Assembly (NCBI GenBank): GCA_045585955.1
Contig: JAZMZK010000027.1
Span: 1 to 60,127, forward strand
Reading direction: 5' to 3'
Source: SIG78 sp045585955
GTDB taxonomy: Bacteria; Verrucomicrobiota; Lentisphaeria; Victivallales; Victivallaceae
Length of the DNA stretch: 60,127 nucleotides
Both the position numbers and the translations under genes were made by a program. The notes under the pieces are model-generated. The model did not search any database. It was not told the DNA's origin and was given only the letters and a program-made list of their open reading frames with translations. Below are positions 35,555 through 44,700 of the stretch, in pieces (within the stretch, counting starts at the first letter, position 1; each line of letters opens with the position of its first letter).

Positions 35555-36190
35555 ATGAAAACCATTCTTTTCCAAGGCGACAGCATTACCGATTGCCAAC
35601 GCATCCGGGAGTCTGCGCCCAATATGCCCGCCCACTTGGGTTACGGATACCCTAATTTGATCAGCGCCCAACTGCTCTATGATCATGCCGAAGATATGTA
35701 CCGTTGTATCAACAAAGGTGTTTCCGGCAACCGGGTGGTGGATCTTTACGCCCGGTGGAAGATCGATGCATTGAACTTTTCTCCGGATATTATTTCCATA
35801 CTTATCGGCGTAAACGATGTGTGGCACGAAGCCAATAAAAACGGCGTGGAAAGCGACCGTTTTGAACAGGTTTACCGCATGCTGCTGGAGTGGACAAAAA
35901 AGGTTTTGCCGGAAGTAAAACTGATCATCATGGAACCCTTTGCCCTGCCCAGCGATGTGGTAACCGATGAATTCCTGCCCGAAGTAAAGATCCGGGCGGC
36001 GATCGCCAAAAAAATCGCCGAAGAATTCGATGCAGTATTTCTGCCTTTGCAGGAAAAGCTGAATGCAGCTGCAAAACGCAACGGCAACAACAGCTATTGG
36101 CTGTGGGATGGCGTGCACCCCACTCCGGCAGGTCACCGTTTGATCGCCGATGCGTGGCTGGAAGCGGCAAAACCTTTGTTGAAAGATTGA
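35555..36190 (+). CDS. SGNH/GDSL-family hydrolase
   Basis: The 211-aa protein has the four SGNH blocks: FQGDSIT (Ser nucleophile), GVSGNRV (Gly), IGVNDVW (Asn) and DGVHPTPAGH (Asp and His). No signal peptide is seen. Family members deacetylate carbohydrates or hydrolyse lipids and thioesters. It lies 14 nt after lysS and 4 nt before two further esterases, so a role in deacetylating imported sugars is plausible but inferred. Confidence 0.88.
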   Translation: MKTILFQGDSITDCQRIRESAPNMPAHLGYGYPNLISAQLLYDHAEDMYRCINKGVSGNRVVDLYARWKIDALNFSPDIISILIGVNDVWHEANKNGVESDRFEQVYRMLLEWTKKVLPEVKLIIMEPFALPSDVVTDEFLPEVKIRAAIAKKIAEEFDAVFLPLQEKLNAAAKRNGNNSYWLWDGVHPTPAGHRLIADAWLEAAKPLLKD

Positions 36191-36194
36191 TTTT

Positions 36195-36947
36195 ATGAAA
36201 ATACAACTGGGCGAAGTTATTCAGGAACAAACCTGTACCATTGAGTATTTTCTGCATCCGGAAGGCGGCGAACGGGGCATGGTCATCGTGTTTCCCGGCG
36301 GAGCTTATCACCATTTAGCTCCCCACGAAGCGATCCCGGTTGCGGAAAAATTTGTGGAGCTGGGGTTTCATGCCGCAGTTTGCATGTACCGGACTAATCC
36401 GGTAACCTATCCGGTGCCGCTGGAAGATGCCCGCAATGCAGTAAAATACACCCGGGAACATGCTGAAGAATTGGGGGTAAAACCCAACAATATAGCGGTG
36501 TTGGGTTTTTCTGCGGGCGGTCATTTGGCAGGGATGGTTTCCAATATGCCCGGGAGTGCGGAAGCCCGACCGGATGCGTCGATCCTCTGCTATCCGGTTT
36601 TGAGCAGCGATCCGGCTATCTGCAATATCGGGAGCTACCACAATTTGTTCGGCAATGATTTACCGGCTGAAGAATATGCGGAGTTTGACTGGACAAAACA
36701 AGCCCACAAAAATACCCCTCCCGCATTTCTCTGGCATACTCTACCTGATACCGGCGTACCGGTGGCAAACAGCATCAATTATGCACTCAAGCTCAAAGAG
36801 CTTGATATCGATGTGGAATTGCACATCTACCCCCATGGGCCTCACGGTTTGGGGCTGGGCGACCGCCCCGGGCATGAGGGTAAATATAACGAAGTAAAAT
36901 CGTGGCCCATGCTTTGTGCCCGTTTTCTCAAAGACCGGGGCTGGTAA
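36195..36947 (+). CDS. Alpha/beta-hydrolase, acetylxylan-esterase-like (copy 1)
   Basis: The 250-aa cytoplasmic protein has the oxyanion loop VFPGGAYHHLAP, the nucleophile elbow GFSAGGH (Ser106), acid Asp185 in LPDTGVPV and His217 in HGPHGLG. This matches small BD-FAE/acetylxylan-esterase-type hydrolases. It forms a tandem pair with the next gene; identity is about two thirds by eye, so they arose by local duplication. Tight spacing indicates one transcript with the SGNH hydrolase. Confidence 0.86.
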   Translation: MKIQLGEVIQEQTCTIEYFLHPEGGERGMVIVFPGGAYHHLAPHEAIPVAEKFVELGFHAAVCMYRTNPVTYPVPLEDARNAVKYTREHAEELGVKPNNIAVLGFSAGGHLAGMVSNMPGSAEARPDASILCYPVLSSDPAICNIGSYHNLFGNDLPAEEYAEFDWTKQAHKNTPPAFLWHTLPDTGVPVANSINYALKLKELDIDVELHIYPHGPHGLGLGDRPGHEGKYNEVKSWPMLCARFLKDRGW

Positions 36948-36950
36948 GTT

Positions 36951-37700
36951 ATGAAGATCCAACTGGGGGAAACTATTGAAAATCAAACTTGCACGATCGA
37001 GTATTTTCTGCATCCGGAAGGCGGCACGCGGGGGATAGTGATCGTGTTTCCCGGCGGCGGGTACAGATTTCTGGCTCCCGATGAAGGTATTCCGGCGGCA
37101 AAGAGATTTGTGGAGCTGGGTTTTCATGCGGCGGTGTGTATGTACCGGGTCGCACCGGTGCGTTTCCCTGTTCAGCTGGAAGATGCCTGCAATGCTGTGC
37201 GTTACACCCGGGATCATGCCGCTGAATTGGGAGTCAAGCCCGACAAGATCGCAGTAATGGGATTTTCCGCCGGCGGACATTTGGCGGGGATGGTTTCCAA
37301 TATGCCGGACAGTCCGGATGCCCGGCCGGATGCGTCGATTTTCTGTTATTCAGTATTGAGCTGCCGCCCGGAAAATATCCACGCAGGCAGTTTCCAAAAC
37401 CTGCTGGGCGACTGCTCGGAGGATGAATACATCAAATTCAGCTGGCCGGATGCGGTGCGCAGCAATACACCCCCGGCATTTCTCTGGCACACTATGAAAG
37501 ATACCGTTGTGCCGGTAAAAAACAGTATCGATTACGCTCTGGCGTTGAAAAAACTCAATATCGATGCAGAGTTGCATCTCTATCCCCAAGGCGGGCATGG
37601 CTTGGGGACTGGCGATCGGCCGGTCTATGAAGGCAGATTTTCCGAAGTTGCTTCATGGACAGAACTTTGCCGCAGATTTCTTAAAGACCGGGGATGGTAA
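36951..37700 (+). CDS. Alpha/beta-hydrolase, acetylxylan-esterase-like (copy 2)
   Basis: The 249-aa tandem paralogue keeps VFPGGGYRFLAP, GFSAGGH, Asp in MKDTVVPV and His in QGGHGLG, so it should be active. Differences concentrate in the region 135-175, which shapes the substrate pocket in this fold. It starts 3 nt after copy 1. The two may split acetylated substrates between them (inference). Confidence 0.86.
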   Translation: MKIQLGETIENQTCTIEYFLHPEGGTRGIVIVFPGGGYRFLAPDEGIPAAKRFVELGFHAAVCMYRVAPVRFPVQLEDACNAVRYTRDHAAELGVKPDKIAVMGFSAGGHLAGMVSNMPDSPDARPDASIFCYSVLSCRPENIHAGSFQNLLGDCSEDEYIKFSWPDAVRSNTPPAFLWHTMKDTVVPVKNSIDYALALKKLNIDAELHLYPQGGHGLGTGDRPVYEGRFSEVASWTELCRRFLKDRGW

Positions 37701-37703
37701 ATT

Positions 37704-38264
37704 GTGAATATAGCTATTATTACCGAAGCAGTTTTTATCGGGGTGGCGCTGGCGATGGATGCCTTGGCTGCCTCGGTAGCATTGGGTGCTGCCGGGCGAA
37801 AGAGCTTTGATTGGAGAAAAATCGCTATTACAGCAGGATTTTTCGGATTTTTCCAGTTTCTTATGCCCTTGATCGGTTTTATCGGCAGCAGTTTTGCTGA
37901 ACACCTTGTCTACAACTACGGCAGCATCGTTGCCGGAGTATTGCTCATACTCATTGGCGGCAAAATGTTTTTTGATAAAGCCGATGATAGTGATGACGGC
38001 AAAAAATCATTTTCGCTGCAAAAACTGTTTGTTCTGGCGATTGCCACAAGTATTGATGCGCTGCTGGTGGGGGTGAGCTTCCGCTGTCTGCACCGCACCA
38101 GTATTATTGCGGATATAATCATTATCGGCGTGGTTACGGCGTTGATTTCAGCGGCAGGCTGTCTTGCCGGGCGCTGGTCAGGAAAACTGCTGGGCAAACA
38201 CTGTCCGTATCTGGGCGGCGGGGTGCTGGTAATGCTGGGTTTGAAAGTAATATTTTTCAGCTGA
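37704..38264 (+). CDS. mntP: Manganese efflux pump MntP
   Basis: The 186-aa membrane protein has the duplicated MntP halves, each with an aspartate in a membrane helix: GVALAMDALAAS and AIATSIDALLVGVSF. Six helices are expected. It exports Mn2+ from the cytoplasm. The start is GTG at 37704, 3 nt after the esterase gene. In many bacteria mntP has a yybP-ykoY Mn riboswitch; none is seen here, as the gene sits mid-operon. Confidence 0.9.
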   Translation: MNIAIITEAVFIGVALAMDALAASVALGAAGRKSFDWRKIAITAGFFGFFQFLMPLIGFIGSSFAEHLVYNYGSIVAGVLLILIGGKMFFDKADDSDDGKKSFSLQKLFVLAIATSIDALLVGVSFRCLHRTSIIADIIIIGVVTALISAAGCLAGRWSGKLLGKHCPYLGGGVLVMLGLKVIFFS

Positions 38265-38282
38265 CAGTAAAAGGTTGTTGCC

Positions 38283-39224
38283 ATGTCGCAGTTGGAACGG
38301 TTCATCAAATATCTTTCAGTGGAAAAGCAAGCCAGCAATCACACCATAGATGGCTATCGGCTGGATATTCAGCAGTTTATTGCCATGCTTGCCAACGGCG
38401 ACGAAAATTTTGATGACTGGGGAAGGTTCGACCGGGACGATGGTCGCAGTTATTTACAGGAACTGCACAAGCTTTCGCTTTCCAAAAACTCCATATCCCG
38501 CAAACTTGCCAGTATGCGGAGTTTTTATAAATTTCTGCTGCTGGAAGGCGTGGTAAAATCCAATCCTTTCATGCGGCTGCCCGCCATGGGCAGAGAACGC
38601 AAACTGCCGCAGGTTATGAGTCTGGGCGCTATTGAAAGATTGATCAACGCCGTAGAACCCTATTGGCGGGATCAGCTTGCCAGAGGTTTGGCTAAAAATG
38701 AAGAAATAGCCGCCTTTATTCTTGCCCGGGATAAAGCGTTGATCGAAGTTATTTACTCCGGTGGATTGCGTATCGGCGAAGCGGTGGGGCTGAACTTTAA
38801 GGATGTGGATATTTTAGGCGGTTCGGTTCTGGTGCACGGCAAAGGCAAAAAGGAACGGCTTTGTGCCCTGGGGCGCCCTGCCCGTACCGCATTACGCAGC
38901 TATTTACAACAGCGCAGATTGCGTTCTCCAATGGAAACACCCACCTCGCCGGTATTTATCAACCGCAACTGCGGCAGGCTGAATGCCCGCAGTTTTCAGC
39001 GGAATCTGAAAGCGTATCTGGAAGTTGCCGGTCTGCCGCCGGATCTTACCCCCCACAAGCTCCGTCACAGTTTTGCAACGCATTTGCTGGATGCGGGAGC
39101 CGATTTACGCAGTGTTCAGGAAATGCTGGGACATGCCGATTTGAGCACGACCCAAATTTACACCCATGTAAGCACTGAACGCATGAAAGAAGCCTACCGG
39201 AAAGCTCACCCCCGGGCAAAGTAA
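38283..39224 (+). CDS. Tyrosine recombinase XerC/XerD
   Basis: The 313-aa protein has the N-terminal SAM-like core-binding domain (residues 1-90) and the catalytic domain with Arg in YSGGLRIGEAVGL, Lys in HGKGKKERL, HKLRHSFATH, GHADLSTTQIYTH and the Tyr nucleophile in that last block. Length matches Xer recombinases that resolve chromosome dimers at dif. It is chromosomal, at the end of the lysS cluster, with no att sites visible. Which of XerC or XerD it is cannot be decided. Confidence 0.9.
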   Translation: MSQLERFIKYLSVEKQASNHTIDGYRLDIQQFIAMLANGDENFDDWGRFDRDDGRSYLQELHKLSLSKNSISRKLASMRSFYKFLLLEGVVKSNPFMRLPAMGRERKLPQVMSLGAIERLINAVEPYWRDQLARGLAKNEEIAAFILARDKALIEVIYSGGLRIGEAVGLNFKDVDILGGSVLVHGKGKKERLCALGRPARTALRSYLQQRRLRSPMETPTSPVFINRNCGRLNARSFQRNLKAYLEVAGLPPDLTPHKLRHSFATHLLDAGADLRSVQEMLGHADLSTTQIYTHVSTERMKEAYRKAHPRAK

Positions 39225-39240
39225 AGCAGCAGAAACAGCT

Positions 39241-40458
39241 TCAGTTATCCTGCTTTTTGCATTTCTGGATTTTTCCGGTTGCCCAAATTATCAGCGGGAT
39301 CAAGGCAAACATCATCACTCCGGCAAAGGCAAAAATGCCACGGGTTCCGGTCAGCGCGATCACAGTTCCGCCAATGATTGACCCGAACATGCCGCCAAAC
39401 ATGCGGATACTTGCCCCCCAGCCAAAGGCACTGCCCCGCTGCTCTTTTTTAACTGTATGCGAAAGCATGGCAAGAAAAATCGGCTCCAAACCGCCCGCAG
39501 CAAAAAATACCAGAAAACGGGCTGCCCCCAGCACATACAGCGATTGCGAAACTGCTTGCAAAAGCATAAATCCACCCGCAGCAGCCAACGCTGGAACTGC
39601 CAATGCTACCGGCTTGCAGCGGTCGCTCAAATGCCCGAACACCACCCCGGAAAGGATGCCCCCCGCCGCCGCCAGTGCCGATACCCAGCCGGTATTCAAT
39701 GCCGCTTTTTCCACGCCGCCAATAAGCTCTACCAACAGAGCCAGGAACGGCTCATCGGAACGGCGTACCAGCGGAAATACAAACATTATACCCAATATGA
39801 TCCATACGCTTGTATCAAAGCCCGGCAGCAGCATTTTCCAGTTTTTCTGTTTTTTGACACTGGATTTTACCGGAGGAACAAAATTTTCCTGAACAAAGCA
39901 GAGCGTCAACAATCCGCCGGTCATAAACATTGCTCCGCAAATCATAAATGCGGTAAAATATCCCCAATAATGCACCACCAACCCTCCGGCAACCATCCCC
40001 AACATATTACCCGACCAGAAAGCTGTGGAAAGGGTCCCCAACGCAAAGCCCTGATGTTCATCCGGCGTAGTGACCGCCACCAGTGTTTGGGCTGCCGCCA
40101 CCGTTCCGGAAAACGCTGACGATATAAAACGCATAACGATCAATGCTCCCCAGTTGGGCATAAAATACATGGCAGGGAAAGTTATGGCAGTCACAAAATA
40201 TGCCCGCAGCAGCATGAGTTTTCTGCCGTAACGGTCGGCCACTGCCCCCCATATCGGGTTGGAGATACAGAAACTCAACAGCCCTACCGAAAAGAAGAGC
40301 GAAACCGCCATTGCCCGCTGTGCCTCGTCCACAAAACCCAGTTTTTCCCGCAGAAAAAGCGGTATGAACGGTATCACCATCGAAGTACCTGCCATTGCCA
40401 GTATTTGCCCTATCCAGATACAGGCAAGGTTGCGTTTCCATGAAATTTTATGGGTCAT
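39241..40458 (-). CDS. Major facilitator superfamily transporter
   Basis: The 405-aa protein has a 12-helix MFS pattern with the loop 2-3 motif NPIWGAVADRYGRKLMLLRA and a related loop FGHLSDRCKP in the second half. It resembles MDR-type drug or metabolite exporters. The substrate is unknown. It follows the Nudix gene by 4 nt on the same strand, so the two are coexpressed. It is convergent with the xer gene. Confidence 0.87.
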   Translation of the reverse strand: MTHKISWKRNLACIWIGQILAMAGTSMVIPFIPLFLREKLGFVDEAQRAMAVSLFFSVGLLSFCISNPIWGAVADRYGRKLMLLRAYFVTAITFPAMYFMPNWGALIVMRFISSAFSGTVAAAQTLVAVTTPDEHQGFALGTLSTAFWSGNMLGMVAGGLVVHYWGYFTAFMICGAMFMTGGLLTLCFVQENFVPPVKSSVKKQKNWKMLLPGFDTSVWIILGIMFVFPLVRRSDEPFLALLVELIGGVEKAALNTGWVSALAAAGGILSGVVFGHLSDRCKPVALAVPALAAAGGFMLLQAVSQSLYVLGAARFLVFFAAGGLEPIFLAMLSHTVKKEQRGSAFGWGASIRMFGGMFGSIIGGTVIALTGTRGIFAFAGVMMFALIPLIIWATGKIQKCKKQDN

Positions 40459-40462
40459 AGCT

Positions 40463-40969
40463 TTATTTCCTTATATATTCAAGAATATCGGCAAGTTCTT
40501 TTTGCAGATTGGGTGTAAAATCAGCCCGCAGGCGGTTGGCTGGATCGGCAAAATCAGCCAGATCAAAAAATTTTACTTCGTCGATCTCTTCCTTTGAAAA
40601 ATCAAACGGGCCGTTGCTGACCAATTTAAATACTGTTACCAGTTCGCTTTCCACATTGTTTTTTATGGTGCTGTTAAAGAAAAACTCCGGTTCACCTGCT
40701 ATCCCCAGCTCTTCAGCCAGTTCCCGTCGGGCGGCAGCTTCCACACTTTCGCCTGCTGCCACATGACCGCCCACAGCAGTATCCCACTTGCCCGGCTGAA
40801 TATCTTTAGACATTGAACGCTTTTGCAAAAGTATTTTCCGGCAGGTACTGTCGAACACCACCACATGCACCGATTTGTGGATCAACTCCGGATTACCATG
40901 ACATTCACTCCGGGGGAAAAGGCCCCGCCATGAACCATCGGCATTGTAAACATCAAAAAATTCTTCCAT
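40463..40969 (-). CDS. Nudix hydrolase (IDI-like)
   Basis: The protein of about 168 aa has the Nudix box GHVAAGESVEAAARRELAEELGI near residue 70. The start MEEFFDVYNADGSWRGLFPR and the HKSVHVVVFDS strand resemble the YfcD/isopentenyl-diphosphate-isomerase-like Nudix group. Nudix enzymes hydrolyse nucleoside-diphosphate-linked compounds. I start at ATG 40969 with AAAGG upstream; TTG codons precede it. Confidence 0.88.
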   Translation of the reverse strand: MEEFFDVYNADGSWRGLFPRSECHGNPELIHKSVHVVVFDSTCRKILLQKRSMSKDIQPGKWDTAVGGHVAAGESVEAAARRELAEELGIAGEPEFFFNSTIKNNVESELVTVFKLVSNGPFDFSKEEIDEVKFFDLADFADPANRLRADFTPNLQKELADILEYIRK

Positions 40970-41142
40970 TTGCAACAACCTTTGCTGAAAAAAACAGTTT
41001 TTTAATATACACCCAATAAAGTTTTTTTGCCAATACCCGGTAGATTTTTCTTACCGAACACAATTTTTTCAGCAAAAATAAGCTCAAAATACAAAATCTT
41101 ACACGCAAACTAAAAAAAAATTGATTTTTTTTGAAAAAAAGA

Positions 41143-41170
41143 TTGAAATAATCACAAACGGGGTTATATT
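41143..41170 (+). promoter_or_regulatory. Orphan promoter upstream of a candidate small RNA
   Basis: TTGAAA (41143-41148), 16 bp, TATATT (41165-41170). No coding sequence follows, only a structured stretch ending in a terminator. Confidence 0.6.
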
Positions 41171-41176
41171 AACTAA

Positions 41177-41302
41177 CACAAGGACGGACGATTAAGCCTA
41201 CGATACTCTCTATACTTAATTAGGTTCCCCGCCTCCCCTTGGGTATTGAGGTGTCTGTTCTTGCCCGCATAGTGTCCCCCCACCTATGCGGGGTCTTTTT
41301 TT
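41177..41302 (+). ncRNA. Candidate small RNA of about 125 nt
   Basis: A promoter at 41143-41170 and a strong terminator at 41264-41302 bound a stretch with no plausible reading frame. Inside, ATTAAG pairs with CTTAAT and CCTC with GAGG, giving three successive stem-loops. I do not recognise a known RNA family. It lies between the Nudix gene and a MITE. Confidence 0.5.
41264..41302 (+). terminator. Strong rho-independent terminator
   Basis: CCCGCATAG (41264-41272) and CTATGCGGG (41284-41292) form a 9-bp stem, followed by a run of seven T. Confidence 0.9.
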
Positions 41303-41369
41303 GTCTTGAACAGAGTTGTATATTTTTACAGCTTGCAGCAAATATCATATTCCCATTCATAAAAAATAA

Positions 41370-41589
41370 GCTCTGTTCCCAATATTGGTTGATGAACAGT
41401 AAAGATGTTGAATCAAATCTTTTCAAAACTTAAAGGGCATTTATCTATTTTGCAACGCAAATAGATAAATGCCAATAAAAGGTTTGGAAAAGGGTGATGG
41501 GGTTTGGGGAAGAGGGAAAGAACCTTTCCTGAAAAGGTTTTTCCCTCTTCCCCAAGGCTCCCATGTCAACCTTTATCGGGAACAGAGCT
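41370..41589. mobile_element. MITE copy 2 (220 bp) with 20-bp terminal inverted repeats
   Basis: The left end AGCTCTGTTCCCAATATTGG (41370-41389) and the inverted right end (41570-41589) match at 17 of 20 bases. An exact 8-bp direct repeat, AAAAAATA, flanks it (41362-41369 and 41590-41597). It holds the same GGCATTTATCTATTT hairpin (41436-41473) and a GGGGAAGAGGGAAA hairpin as copy 1, but in the opposite orientation. Confidence 0.9.
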
Positions 41590-41599
41590 AAAAAATAAA

Positions 41600-41645
41600 A
41601 TCCGATAATGGCTGAAAAACTCAACCTTTATCGGATTTTTATTTT
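41600..41645. terminator. Terminator of giant protein 2
   Basis: ATCCGATAA (41600-41608) and TTATCGGAT (41628-41636) are perfect inverted copies with T-rich tails on both sides, so it can work in both directions. It lies about 75 nt past the stop of the giant gene. Confidence 0.75.
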
Positions 41646-41720
41646 TTACTGCGGCAAAAACCGCCGCCTGAACTCCAGCGCCGGAAGAGTGCAGCCAGCG
41701 CCGGGCTGCTCCGGCTTGAT

Positions 41721-44700
41721 TTATGCAATACTCATGGTATAGCTCATGGAGTTATCATCTTCACGGGCAATCTTGATCAGATAATTACCGCCGGCTTTCA
41801 ATTCATATTCCACCGTTCCGGCAGCGGATACGGTCATCGGCTTATCGTCGATCCAGATCTTATCGTTTGTACCGGAACCCCATTCTTCACTGCTGATGAT
41901 CAGTGTAGAATGTTCTTTGGCGGTTACTTTTATATAGTCAACACTGTCGGTAAAATCAATATCGTCGCCCGCACCCAGCCAACCTTCGTATGCAGATGCG
42001 CCATCCCATTCAAAAGCGGTTGCCTGGTCATCATCAGCAGTTTCAAACTCCACCCCGCGGAAACCGGTACTGGTGTTGCCCAGATCCAGCAATGTACCTT
42101 CAAAACTGTTGATAAACGCATTGTTTATATCCTTAAACAACGCACTGCCGGCGGCAATCGTTCCCGAACCCGCAACTGCTTCCAAACCATTGATTGCAGC
42201 ATTGTTTTCCCACACCAGCGTACCTTTGACCGTGATCTTGTCCTTATCGCCTTTGCCGAAATCCATTGCGCCGCTGATCCGCAGTACAGAATTCTTATTG
42301 ACCGTAACATTATCATTGCCATCCGTACCGGTAAAGCCGCCTGCGCTGTTCCACATACCGCTTACGGTAAACTTGTTGACATTGATCAGGTTGCCGACTT
42401 CACTGTTTTCAAGCGTTACCGTCTTGTAATTAGTTATATTACCGGCAACCGAACCATCGGAAAGTTTGACCGAACCGGTGAGCTTGCGAGTCGGCACAAT
42501 ATCATTCAAAGTTTGATTATTGCCGTCAAAAATTTCTCTTTTGACTTCTTTGATCACATCGCTCTGCCAGATGTCGCCCACCGTGGAGTTGACCAGTACA
42601 ACCGTGTTATAACCTTTGACCGCAGCAGGATTTCCGCCCACTGCTGCAACAGTATCTGTTGCGCTGAACGAACCGTTCTGCTTATAGGTAATGACCGTAT
42701 CGACCGTCTTGCTGACTTTGCCGTTTACGGTAGTGTAAACAGTAACGGACTTTTCCTTGCTGTCGCTGCCGCGTTCAATCACACCTGCAACATTGGTATC
42801 GGTCAGCTTGACATTTTTGTAACCGCTGATATCGCCGTTCACATCGTAACCGAACACCGTTACTGAATTGGCTGGAGCAGCCGTAACCGTCAGAGTCCGG
42901 GTGTAATTTTTACCTTCGCTATCGGCATACTTGATATTTTCTTCACGCTTGAAAGATCCGCAAACAGTATCGTTACCGGTTATCAAAGCTTTGATGCTGC
43001 CGACAGTCAATGCCGCTTTTTTATCATCGTGGGCATTGCCTTCGAGCTTGACTGTTTTGTAACCGCTGATATTACCGGCAACAGAATTATTTTTCATTGT
43101 CACACTGCCGTTGGCAGCAGAGTGATCAAGGCGTTTGAAAAGCAATCCATTCTGCTCCGGTGCCTGCGCCATAAACTCTTCCAGCGACATAACACCTTCG
43201 GGATCCCGCAGCCATTCCAGCGAATCCCAGCTTTCGTTATATTTGATTTCGCTTTTTACAGCAGTATTGTTGACGATATCGCTGCCGTCAGTCGAGGCTT
43301 CATCCATCACAACTTTGGAATAACCGTATATGCCGCCATTGACAACGGTTTCAGTAAGTTTCAACGAACCGCTGTTGGTGTAAGTAACCGTTTCGCTGTA
43401 GTTTTTTGTTACGATCCCCTTGCGGGTTGAATAACTGATCACATCCTTTGCCGTGTAAGCATCGCCCAGATCAATATCGCCGTTGACCGTTCCATCAACA
43501 ACAGTTACACTCTTGTAACCGCTGATATCTCCGTTTACGGTGTACCCTTCGACCTTGACCGAAGCTGCCGATTTGGTAGTGACCACCGTGGTAATACTGC
43601 CGGATGCCGCCAGATCTTCTTTATTCTTGCTGGTATCTTTGTATTTGACTTCGTAAGTTCCGCAAATGATACCGCCGTTGTTCAAACTTACAGCAGTAAT
43701 ACTGCCGACAGTTCCTTTTCCGGAAATAACCACCTTGTTGAACCCGCTTATATTGCCGGTCTGCGATTTGTCGCTTACGGTCAAATTGCCGTTGGCGGCA
43801 TGTTTTTCCACCGATTCAAGGATCGTTACCCTGGCATTGGCAGTGTTTACCGTGTAAACAGTCTGAGTGCCGTAAAGCGCACTGTCATCCCAGATATACA
43901 AATAACTCTTAAAATCTTTGAGCAGTACATTGTTGCTGATATTGCCGACAGCAGCGCCGCCGCCAACTGCTACCTTGCTGAAATTTTCCACCATTTGCGC
44001 CGAGGCTGTTTCGCCGGAAATGGAGAATGTCCCGCCGTTGGTGTAAGTCATGCTTTCCACAAGTTTGCCGGTGATTTTGCCGGTTTCTGCATCTTTGCTG
44101 ATCTTCCAGCTGTCATTCTGCTTGCGGTAGCTGCCGCCATCCTCTGCCAGACGGCTGACATTACCCACCTGCGAACTGTTCAGAATAACTTTATCGTATC
44201 CCTGAATATTGCCGTTGATGGTGCTGTGGTTGACCTTCAAGCTGCCATCGCTGGAAAGAGTCTGCTTTACCGTAATCGTCCGGGTGAATTTCTTTGCAGT
44301 TTCGGAATAGTTTTCGGACTTGCTGAAATCGACCTTGTTATTTTTGATCAAACCGTTGACAGTTGCCCACTGCAAATTGACATTCTTGTAATTTTCAATA
44401 TTGCCGTATCCTGTAACTTTTTCCAGTTCGACACTGCCGGTTGCAGAACTGGATTCTTTTACAGATTCAGTGTATTTCTTGCCATTGTCGGTATTTTTAT
44501 AATCTTCGGAGCTCTTTTTCTTACCGCCGATAAGCGCCCCGACCCGGGAATCTGTGATCTCTACGGTCTGATAACCGCTGACATCCTGCACCACCGCATT
44601 GTCTTCGGCTTTGAAGAATCCGCTGGCTGAATTTGTATGCGATGTATGCCGGGTCAGCGTTTTGCCGCCATTGCTGTAACGCTGGGAAGTTTTTACTTCT

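Noticed and set aside
38283..39224. Phage or island integrase
   Set aside because: It has the size and context of a chromosomal Xer recombinase; no att repeats, tRNA gene or phage genes are adjacent.
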